Shown here piece after piece: positions 28,115 to 36,371 of a DNA stretch of 64,000 bases. This stretch comes from Corynebacterium marinum DSM 44953. GTDB lineage: Bacteria; Actinomycetota; Actinomycetes; Mycobacteriales; Mycobacteriaceae. The position numbers and the translations under genes were made by a program. The notes beneath the pieces are model-generated. The model did not search any database, was not told the origin of the DNA, and worked only from the letters and a program-made list of their open reading frames with translations. Every line of letters begins with the position of its first letter. Position 1 is the stretch's first letter. The stretch covers positions 868,001-932,000 of the forward strand of contig NZ_CP007790.1 of the NCBI RefSeq assembly GCF_000835165.1, written 5' to 3'.

Positions 28115-28627
28115 TTATGCGGTGGGGGTGGTGTGGTCGGCGACGGTGCTTTCCCGCATGAGCTCGTGGAGCAGCTCGAGGGAGCGTCGCCGGGCTTGCG
28201 CGAGGACGTCCCCGGGGTCGCCGTCGAAATGGTGCAGTTCGGTGCGGGTCCTGCCCCGCACGCGCGCGGCGATCCAGGTCGTGCCGGGCGGCTGCCCCTC
28301 CTGTTCACCGGGGCCGCCGCAGCCGGAGGCCGCGACTGCCGCGTCCGCGCCCATGAGCTTCGCGACGCCCGCGGCCATCGCCTCCACCGCGGTTTCGCTG
28401 ATCACCGGCTGCCCCTCGGGCACGCCCAGGACGTCGTACTTGACGCGGGTCTGGTAGCTGACCACGCTGCCGGCGAACCAGTCGGAGGAGTCCTCCGCGG
28501 CGGCGAGCGCGGTCGCGATCTGTCCACCGGTCAACGATTCTGCGGTGGCGACGGTGAAGCCGTGCTTCTTCGCCAGTTCGGCGACGGCGGCCGCGGCGGT
28601 CTTTCCGCCTGGTGTGGAGTCGGACAT
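28115..28627 (-). CDS. CinA-family nicotinamide-nucleotide amidohydrolase (PncC-like)
   Basis: 170 residues, corresponding to the C-terminal CinA/PncC domain alone. Motifs: TAESLTGGQIATAL near residue 28 with the family Ser-Leu-Thr-Gly-Gly, SYQTRVKYDVLGVP, and SGCGGPGEQEGQPPGT where family members usually read TGIAGPGGG. The domain deamidates nicotinamide mononucleotide in NAD recycling. GAGGAAGG precedes the ATG. It sits between the alcohol dehydrogenase and the SDR fusion on the same strand, with short gaps, so an operon is likely. The altered glycine loop leaves activity slightly uncertain. Confidence 0.85.
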   Translation of the reverse strand: MSDSTPGGKTAAAAVAELAKKHGFTVATAESLTGGQIATALAAAEDSSDWFAGSVVSYQTRVKYDVLGVPEGQPVISETAVEAMAAGVAKLMGADAAVAASGCGGPGEQEGQPPGTTWIAARVRGRTRTELHHFDGDPGDVLAQARRRSLELLHELMRESTVADHTTPTA

Positions 28628-28648
28628 GTCTGCGCCTTCCTCAATCCG

Positions 28649-30304
28649 TCAGTCCCAGAAGGTGTCCCGGTCGTCGCGCAGCGCGCGTTCACGGGCGTAG
28701 GCGTGGACCCCGTCCAGGGTCGCAGTCTGCCTGTCGCTGGTCTCGACCAGCCGGTCGAAGACCTCCTCGTCCAGGCCCAGTTGAGGCGAAAGTTCGCGGA
28801 GCGTCTCCCACACGCCCTTCTTGCCGGCCACGGCGGAGCGCATGAGTTCGGCCTCCAGCAGCAGGGTCATGGGGGAGCGTTGGACGACCCGCCCGTTGAG
28901 CTTGAGACGTCCGGCGCGCTCAGCTGCCCAGGCCGCGGCCTGGCGGTAGGGCCGCCGCGGGAAACCGAGGTCGTCGATGATGTTGCGCAGCAGCTCCCGG
29001 TCGGCGCGGATCTCGTCGGCCAGCGAGGCCAGATCCGCGTACACCGGGGTGTCCACGAAGTCCTCCGCCATCCGCTCGATGCGGTTGACTCCGGCGGTGG
29101 CACCCGTGAGGTGGTCGGACAGGTACAGCCCGAGCAGGTCCTTCGTCAGTTCCTCGGGCAGGTCCTCCGGGCCGTCCTCCGGCGCGGACCCCGCACCCGA
29201 CCGGGCCCCGGCCTTCGCCGGTTCCCCGGTCACGGTAACGAGGCGTTCGTCCTTGTCCCGCGGGTGCAGCGAGGGAGAGGGGTGGCCGTGACCCTCGACG
29301 ATGGCGTCGATGAGCTCCTGCAGCGCGTCCACGGCGGAGACCTGCGGGCGCCACCCCAGCTCCTCGGCGGCCCGGGAGTTGTCCATGAGCGGAACCTGCA
29401 TGCCCATGTCCAGCCAGCCGGCGTCGGCGGGGACGATGCCCGCCTTGTGGGCGGCGGCGAGAGCGGCACGGACAATCCCCGGCGGAACCTCCATGACGCG
29501 GCCGTGGTCGATGACGTCGGCGAGTTCCTGCGGACCCAGGACGTCGTCGGCGCAGATGTTGAAGGTGCCGGGCACCTGCCGGACCGCGGCCGCCACGTAG
29601 GCGCGCCCGATGTCGTCGGCGTGCACCGCCTGCAGGAGCAGGCCCTTGGGCACTGTCAGGGCGGGCAACCGGCCGGCCTTGAGCAGCTGAAGCGGCATGG
29701 CGCCGCCCAGGAAGTAGCGCTGGACCTCCGATGCGGCATCCGCCTGGAAGATCAGTCCCGGTCGGAGCCGGGTGACGGCCACCTCCGGGTGCTCCGCGGC
29801 GAAGGCGTCCAGCACCTTCTCCTGGGCGGCCTTGTCCACACTGTAGTGCGAGGAGTCGATGCCGCCTGCGGGGAAGGACTCGTCGCGCAGCGGCGGTTCC
29901 CCGCCGCCGGAACGTGCCTCGTCGGGTGAGTACGCGCCCACGGAGGAGGCGGCGACCAGGTGGGGGACGCCTGCCCGGGCGACCGCCTCCGTGACGCGCC
30001 GGGTGCCCTCCACGTTGACCCGGCGCAGCAGCTCGCGCTGGTCGTTGGGCTGGATGAGCCAGGCCAGGTGGATGACGGAGTCCGCGCCGCGGAACACCTC
30101 GGTGAGCTGCTCGACGGCGTCGTCGGAGGTGGAGGCCGCGGCGATGTCGATGGAGTGCCACTCGCAACCCTCGTAGGGTTCCACCCCCGGATCGGGCAGA
30201 CGCCGGGCAACGGCAACGATTCCGGTGACCTCGGAGGTCTGATGGAGAGCCCGCAGGACCGCGGTTCCGGCATTTCCAGTGGCGCCGACAACGACAATTT
30301 TCAT
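28649..30304 (-). CDS. NAD(P)-dependent SDR/epimerase fused to a C-terminal helical domain
   Basis: 551 residues. Residues about 1-335 are an extended SDR: VVGATGNAGTAVLRAL at the N-terminus (GxxGxxG), AASSVGAYSPDE, and a catalytic YSVDK (Tyr-x3-Lys). A low-complexity linker (about 336-380, Ala/Gly/Pro-rich) leads into about 170 residues that appear all-helical (LTKDLLGLYLSDHLTGATAG, IRADRELLRNIIDDLGFPRR), resembling a four-helix bundle. I do not recognise a named family for that part. GGAGCGAG precedes the ATG. The fusion implies a two-part function, possibly an oxidoreductase tethered to a helical partner, but no substrate can be given. Confidence 0.82.
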   Translation of the reverse strand: MKIVVVGATGNAGTAVLRALHQTSEVTGIVAVARRLPDPGVEPYEGCEWHSIDIAAASTSDDAVEQLTEVFRGADSVIHLAWLIQPNDQRELLRRVNVEGTRRVTEAVARAGVPHLVAASSVGAYSPDEARSGGGEPPLRDESFPAGGIDSSHYSVDKAAQEKVLDAFAAEHPEVAVTRLRPGLIFQADAASEVQRYFLGGAMPLQLLKAGRLPALTVPKGLLLQAVHADDIGRAYVAAAVRQVPGTFNICADDVLGPQELADVIDHGRVMEVPPGIVRAALAAAHKAGIVPADAGWLDMGMQVPLMDNSRAAEELGWRPQVSAVDALQELIDAIVEGHGHPSPSLHPRDKDERLVTVTGEPAKAGARSGAGSAPEDGPEDLPEELTKDLLGLYLSDHLTGATAGVNRIERMAEDFVDTPVYADLASLADEIRADRELLRNIIDDLGFPRRPYRQAAAWAAERAGRLKLNGRVVQRSPMTLLLEAELMRSAVAGKKGVWETLRELSPQLGLDEEVFDRLVETSDRQTATLDGVHAYARERALRDDRDTFWD

Positions 30305-30489
30305 GGTTCTCGCTCCAGAATCGGTGGGGTGCTGTCACCTCCGAGGAAACGGGAAAATCCTGCGTTTTTCAAGGAGTTCGGGTGTTTTCCCTGCTTAACG
30401 AAGTAGCTCGACCTTATGGGTTGAGTGACCGGCCTCACGCATGGTCGTCGCATGGTCGTCGCGGGCGAGGTCCTTCGGGGCCGGCCGCC

Positions 30490-30561
30490 GGGGACGCCTG
30501 CCGGGGACGCCTGCTGGGGACGCCTGCCGGGGACGCCTGCCGGGGACGCCTGCCGGGGACG
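30490..30561. repeat. 13-bp tandem repeat (minisatellite), five full copies
   Basis: Unit GGGGACGCCTGCC repeated five times head to tail (copies start at 30490, 30503, 30516, 30529 and 30542) plus an 8-bp partial copy. Copy 2 ends in T instead of C. The near identity suggests recent expansion by slippage. Confidence 0.95.
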
Positions 30562-30563
30562 GA

Positions 30564-30600
30564 AACATCCCGCCTCCGGGCTGGCCGGCGGCGGGATGTT
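30564..30600 (-). terminator. Terminator of the first microprotein gene
   Basis: AACATCCCGCC (30564-30574) pairs with GGCGGGATGTT (30590-30600) around a 15-nt loop. Read on the minus strand it lies 20 nt after the microprotein stop and its stem ends in TTT. Confidence 0.6.
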
Positions 30601-30620
30601 GGAGTTCTGGCTGGTGCGGA

Positions 30621-30806
30621 TCAGTAGTTCGCGGGCGGGTCGCTCGCGGGGAAGGAATCCTCGCCCCACTCTTCGACGAGTTCGTCGGTGTCGGCGCCCG
30701 GGCGCTTGCCCGGGTTGCCGGGATCGGTCTCCTCTGCGACGGTCTGATCCTCGAGCTCCTGCTCGACGATGCCGGGTTCCTCGTTTTGCTTCGGGTCGTG
30801 GCTCAT
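30621..30806 (-). CDS. Acidic microprotein with C-terminal EEWG-SFPASDPPANY motif (copy 1)
   Basis: 61 residues, strongly acidic, with no cysteines and no membrane segment. The last residues read ELVEEWGEDSFPASDPPANY. A second gene at 31274-31450 ends almost identically, and the two align without gaps from a shared NPGK motif to the C-terminus. Proteins ending in this kind of SFPASDPP motif are common small hypothetical proteins in actinobacteria; function is unknown. AAGGGA precedes the ATG and a hairpin follows the stop. It lies downstream of arsC on the same strand. Confidence 0.75.
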   Translation of the reverse strand: MSHDPKQNEEPGIVEQELEDQTVAEETDPGNPGKRPGADTDELVEEWGEDSFPASDPPANY

Positions 30807-30911
30807 GGTCAGGTCCCTTCTGTCAGCGGCACAGTCCCCGGAGGGTGCGGCGTGCGCCGCGGTGTGCTCGTGGGAAAGTTTAGTGATCCGGCGGGATCGG
30901 CGCCGGGGAGG

Positions 30912-31253
30912 TCAGAGGATTTCGTCGATGGCTTCGGTGGGGCGGGCGATGCGCACACCCTTCTCCGTCACCACGAACGGGCGCTCGATCAGCCGCGGGT
31001 GGGCGGCCATTGCGGCGAGCAGCTCGTCGTCCGGCGTGGCGGGGGAGAGGCCGAGTTCCCGGTACTCGGCCTCCTTCGTGCGCACGGCGTCGTGGACTGC
31101 GATTCCGGCGGCGCCGATGAGCTCGCGGAGCTTCTCGACGCTCGGCGGCGCGTCCAGGTAGCGGATGATCTCCGGCTCGATCCCTCTGTCCCGCAGGCGC
31201 TCAAGGGCCTGGCGGGACTTGGAGCAGCGGGGGTTGTGGTAGATCGTCGTCAT
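30912..31253 (-). CDS. arsC: ArsC/Spx-family arsenate reductase (glutaredoxin-type)
   Basis: 113 residues with IYHNPRCSKSRQALERL at residues 4-20, giving the catalytic Cys10 and the adjacent Arg pattern of the ArsC family; RPFVVTEKGVRIARPTE near the end carries the second conserved Arg region. Members reduce arsenate using glutathione/glutaredoxin or, in actinobacteria, mycothiol-type thiols; some are general redox proteins (YfgD-type). There is no ars operon nearby, so a housekeeping redox role is possible. TAGGGT (31265-31260) lies 6 nt before the ATG and no SD is seen, so it is likely leaderless. Confidence 0.88.
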   Translation of the reverse strand: MTTIYHNPRCSKSRQALERLRDRGIEPEIIRYLDAPPSVEKLRELIGAAGIAVHDAVRTKEAEYRELGLSPATPDDELLAAMAAHPRLIERPFVVTEKGVRIARPTEAIDEIL

Positions 31254-31273
31254 GCCACAACCCTAACGCCGGC

Positions 31274-31450
31274 TCAGTAGTTGGCGGGCGGGTCGCTGGC
31301 GGGGAAGGACTCCTGGCCCCACTCCTCGGCGAGCTCCTGCTTCTGCTCGGGGCTTTCCTTGCCCGGGTTCTCCGGGTGGTTGTGCTGGTAAGGCTTGTCC
31401 TCGGGGAACTCCCAGACATGGCCCTTGCTGGTTGCGTCGTTGCTGTCCAC
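31274..31450 (-). CDS. Acidic microprotein with EEWG-SFPASDPPANY motif (copy 2)
   Basis: 58 residues from GTG, selected because AAAGGA lies 7 nt upstream. It begins VDSNDATSKGHVWEFPEDKP and ends ELAEEWGQESFPASDPPANY, 17 of 20 positions matching the end of the microprotein at 30621-30806. The shared block starts at NPGK and is ungapped over about 31 residues; the N-terminal halves differ. No known function. The gene is 21 bp upstream of arsC on the same strand. Confidence 0.7.
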   Translation of the reverse strand: MDSNDATSKGHVWEFPEDKPYQHNHPENPGKESPEQKQELAEEWGQESFPASDPPANY

Positions 31451-31588
31451 GGCGTGTCCTTTCCATCGTTTTCAAAGGGGTGAATCGATTTCGGGAGCGA
31501 CGGACGGTCCGGGATGGCGTCCGGGACTGTTCGTTGTGCCCAATTCCGAGCCTACCCCTGTTGTGTGCGCGGGGACACAGTTATCGGG

Positions 31589-32125
31589 CTATTCAGCGGG
31601 GACCATGTCGATCTCATCCGCCCACGTCAGCTCGATGCCGAGGGTGCGCAGCCACTCCATAGCGTCGTCGTGGTGGCGCGTGATCCCTTCCACGGCGTTG
31701 AGGGTGACGTCGATGGCGCGCTCGGCCTCTGCGGCGGTGATCAGACCGGCGGAGGTCGCGGCGGCGAGCTCGTCTATGTCCTGCACGTCGATGGGTTCGC
31801 CGGTGACGGAGACCAGGTCGACGTAGAGGTCGCGGGTGGACCATACGCCGCCGTCGACGTGGATGTCGGCGACGTCGAAGTAGAAGTCCTGCCGCTCGTC
31901 GACGCCGTCCCGGAAGTGGAAGATATTGGCCCGCAGGCCGAGCTTGGGCAGAAGCCAGGATTCGAGGTAGCCGAAACGCGGGTGGTTCGCCCCGCGGGCC
32001 ATGTACAGGCCGAAGTCGGTGAGCCGGTAGGTGTCCACCTCCCGGAGGTGCCCCTTGGGATCGATGTTGATCCGGTCGGTGGTGTTGAAGGTCTCTTGCT
32101 TGACCGGATGAAGATCAGCTGCCAT
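31589..32125 (-). CDS. DUF402 (FomD-like) domain protein
   Basis: 178 residues from the ATG with GAGGT upstream; a longer frame lacks a ribosome site. The core reads EVDTYRLTDFGLYMARGANHP, FHFRDGVDERQDFYFDVADIHVDGG and DLYVDLVSVTGEPIDVQDIDEL, the acidic and Tyr-rich pattern of the DUF402/FomD family of metal-dependent nucleotide phosphohydrolases. The C-terminus is helical. It follows the secreted-protein gene by 5 nt on the same strand, so the two probably form an operon. The reaction is not predictable beyond the family. Confidence 0.78.
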   Translation of the reverse strand: MAADLHPVKQETFNTTDRINIDPKGHLREVDTYRLTDFGLYMARGANHPRFGYLESWLLPKLGLRANIFHFRDGVDERQDFYFDVADIHVDGGVWSTRDLYVDLVSVTGEPIDVQDIDELAAATSAGLITAAEAERAIDVTLNAVEGITRHHDDAMEWLRTLGIELTWADEIDMVPAE

Positions 32126-32130
32126 GACGG

Positions 32131-32832
32131 TTACCTCGCATCGATGATTGCGGCTGTGGGCAGGAACGAGCACGTTGTGTCCTCGGTCCGGACGGCGCCC
32201 GAGACGATCGCGACGACAGTGCCGTTACCGGTGTCGGCGGTGCCGGAGAGGGTGGCCGGACCGTCCGGGTTGATGCCGTAGTTGCCCAGGGGGGTGACGC
32301 CGTTGCGCAGGGTGTCCAGGTTGAACCAGGTGACGTTCATGCCGCCCTGCTCGGGCAGCGCCGGTGCGGTGCCCAGGGCGGTGAACACGAAGGCGGTCTG
32401 GCCTGCGGCAGCGCCGGGCGCGGGAATCTCCGCCGGGCCGGGGACGGCGATGGCGGTGCCCACGGCGTCGAGTTCGCCGCCGATGCAGGAGCCGGCGACC
32501 GTGGGCCAGTAGAACTGGGTGAAGACGGGGGCGTTCTCGGGCAACGGCGGGCCGCCGTCACCGTTGTCTCCGACGCTGAAGGCGAGCGCGCTCAAGATCG
32601 CGTCGCGCATCTGGGCGGGCAGCCACGGCTGGTTGGCGAAGTCCCTGATCTGAGCCTGGGTCTGCGGGGTCGGGCGGCCGAGTTGGTCGAGCGGGTTCTG
32701 TGAGGATGCCGGGGACGAGATCTGGGCGGACGCCGCGGCGGGGCTGATGCTGAGGCCGAGTGCGCTGACGGCGGTCAGTGCGACGGCTGCTGCAGCTGTC
32801 CGGACGGCGGTTCTCCGTGCGATGGATCCCAC
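32131..32832 (-). CDS. Secreted protein of the mycolata, unknown function
   Basis: 233 residues. A signal peptide is clear: basic GSIARRTAVRT, hydrophobic AAAAVALTAVSALGLSI, and a likely cut after ASA near residue 36. The mature part starts with a Gln/Pro-rich linker, then a helix (AQIRDFANQPWLPAQMRDAIL) and a beta-type domain containing APVFTQFYWPTVAGSCIGG and two cysteines that may pair (about residues 127 and 222). Similar secreted proteins occur in mycobacteria and corynebacteria. No enzyme motif is seen. A DUF402 gene follows 5 nt later. The 5' region is shared with typA. Confidence 0.7.
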   Translation of the reverse strand: MGSIARRTAVRTAAAAVALTAVSALGLSISPAAASAQISSPASSQNPLDQLGRPTPQTQAQIRDFANQPWLPAQMRDAILSALAFSVGDNGDGGPPLPENAPVFTQFYWPTVAGSCIGGELDAVGTAIAVPGPAEIPAPGAAAGQTAFVFTALGTAPALPEQGGMNVTWFNLDTLRNGVTPLGNYGINPDGPATLSGTADTGNGTVVAIVSGAVRTEDTTCSFLPTAAIIDAR

Positions 32833-33204
32833 AGGCGGGTCCTCTTTCCTGAACTCAAGGCGGTACGGCGGTTGTGTCGGCGGTGATCATCCCGGCCACA
32901 ATCGCAACATTGGTAACAGTAGTTTCGTTACCCAACAATATTCACTTGCGTGACGCAGTCAACCGGAACGGCGGAATAGCCCGGAAACTGCTCCGCCCGG
33001 CTATTCCTTGTTTCGGGGAAGGAAACCGAATCGTTACACGACGGCGGAAAATCTTCGCCGGAGCAGGGATAAGTCATCCGACGGTGTGACCCCGACCCCT
33101 CGATGGTGCGCTACACCAATATTGCGGGTATCGTCAACGGCTGTTCACCATCGCGTGCCCGGTGACTGTCGGCCGCGATCCCTTTTTTTAGGAGCAGCCC
33201 ACTC
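32833..33204. other. Divergent intergenic region (secreted protein / typA)
   Basis: No gene seen in 372 bp, and it is richer in A+T than its surroundings. Elements: GGTAAC-N9-GTTACC inverted repeat (32912-32932); a hairpin GGAATAGCC/GGCTATTCC (32973-32981 with 32999-33007, 17-nt loop) followed by TTGTTTC; and near typA a T7 run followed by AGGAG. These could be regulator sites or a small RNA; nothing firmer can be claimed. Confidence 0.5.
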
Positions 33205-35115
<1,911 letters not shown>

Positions 35116-35173
35116 GAGACACGGCCGGCGGCGTCGGTCGGCACTGCGGCCCGGGAAGACCTAGGCTGCGTGC

Positions 35174-36364
35174 ATGACCGCCTCCGGCCTTTCCCGCAGT
35201 CCCGTCGGCGTCGCGATCATGTTCGCGACCAACGGGGCTGTTTTCGCTTCCGTGCTCCCCTGGTACCCCACGCTCAAGCAGCAGTGGGGCCTCGACGACC
35301 TGGTCTTCGGCTTCGTCGTCGCGGCGTTCGCCGCCGGCTCGCTGGGTTCGACGGTGCTGCCCTCTCTGGCGGTCAGCCGTTTCGGTCCCCGCCGGGTGGT
35401 GTTCTGGGGAACCGTGGCGCTCGCGCTGCTGGTCGCCGGGGTCGGGTGGGCGCCCTCGGGCCTGGTCCTGGCGGTTCTGCTCCTGGGCGTCGGGCTTGCC
35501 GACGCCGTCGTGGACGTCTCCCAGAACGTCGCTGGTGTTCGGGTGGAGAGCCGGGGCAGACGGTCGATCCTGTCCTCCATGCACGCCTTCTGGTCCCTGG
35601 GGGCGGTGGCCGGAGGTGCCGTCGGCACCGCGGCGGCCAGCGCGGGGTGGGACATCCGTGCCCACCTGGCGGCTGTGGCGGTCTCGGTGATCGGCCTGGT
35701 CGCCCTCGCCGTGCTGCTGACAGGGCCGGTGCCTGCGGTTCCGGCCGCGGCGGACGGGCCCGGCGGCGTCGAGAAGCGGCCGTGCCCCGGATTCGGGCGG
35801 ATCATGCTGGTCACGCTGCCGGTCGCGCTCCTGGCGACCTCGGGCACCATGGTGGAGGACATCGCCAACAACTGGGCCGGGTTGTCCTCGGTGGAGTTGG
35901 CCGGCGTCGCGGTCGGCGACGCGGGCGTGGCCTTCACCGTGGTGCTGGCGGCGCAGATGGTGGGGCGTTTCACCGGCGACCGGTTCATCGACCGCTTCGG
36001 CCGCGTCGCCGTCGCCCGGGCGGGCGGCGTGCTCATCGCCCTCGGTGGACTCGCTGTGGTGGCGGCATCAGATCCCGGGCTGTTGTATGCGGGATATGCT
36101 CTGGCCGGCTTCGGGTGCGCCACGCTCGTGCCCAGCGCCTTCGCCGCGGCGGCCCGGTTGCCCGGCGTCAGCGAAGGGGCGGGTGTCACTGCGGTGAGTT
36201 GGCTGATGCGCATCGGTTTCCTGGCCACCAGCCCGGTGCTGGGCGCATTGTCCGCCGCGACCAGCCTGCGCCGCGCGCTGCTGCTGCTCGTGGCGGCCGG
36301 AGTGGTGGTGGCGGTGCTCGCCCCGGCGCTGCGGAGCGGGCCCGCGCGTGCGCCTGGTACATAA
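35174..36364 (+). CDS. MFS transporter downstream of typA
   Basis: 396 residues, about twelve hydrophobic helices. Start MTASGLSRSPVGVAIMFATNG, with FVVAAFAAGSLGSTVLPSLA and LLLGVGLADAVVDVSQNVAG resembling the sugar/multidrug MFS (FucP- or YbjJ-like) group. Substrate unknown. A second overlapping frame of similar length in this region is a high-G+C shadow. The 3' end of the gene contains the -10 box of the next gene: its stop TAA lies inside CATAAT. It begins 58 bp after typA and may be co-transcribed with it. Confidence 0.85.
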   Translation: MTASGLSRSPVGVAIMFATNGAVFASVLPWYPTLKQQWGLDDLVFGFVVAAFAAGSLGSTVLPSLAVSRFGPRRVVFWGTVALALLVAGVGWAPSGLVLAVLLLGVGLADAVVDVSQNVAGVRVESRGRRSILSSMHAFWSLGAVAGGAVGTAAASAGWDIRAHLAAVAVSVIGLVALAVLLTGPVPAVPAAADGPGGVEKRPCPGFGRIMLVTLPVALLATSGTMVEDIANNWAGLSSVELAGVAVGDAGVAFTVVLAAQMVGRFTGDRFIDRFGRVAVARAGGVLIALGGLAVVAASDPGLLYAGYALAGFGCATLVPSAFAAAARLPGVSEGAGVTAVSWLMRIGFLATSPVLGALSAATSLRRALLLLVAAGVVVAVLAPALRSGPARAPGT

Positions 36365-36371
36365 TGATCCT

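Larger units (their letters stand above)
30305..30620. other. Intergenic spacer with tandem repeats, no gene
   Basis: Upstream of the SDR-fusion gene (minus) and downstream of the first microprotein (minus). It contains an AT-richer segment around 30320-30420, two tandem copies of CATGGTCGTCG (30440-30461), a 13-bp minisatellite (30490-30561) and a terminator hairpin (30564-30600). Open frames through it are products of the repeats and lack coding character because the 13-bp unit is not a multiple of three. Confidence 0.7.

Noticed and set aside
27020-29929. 969-codon open frame on the plus strand
   Set aside because: It runs antisense to the alcohol dehydrogenase, CinA-type and SDR genes, which have clear motifs and ribosome sites; its composition is the usual high-G+C shadow.
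30490-30561. Possible CRISPR array
   Set aside because: Repeats are directly joined 13-bp units without unique spacers, and no cas genes occur.
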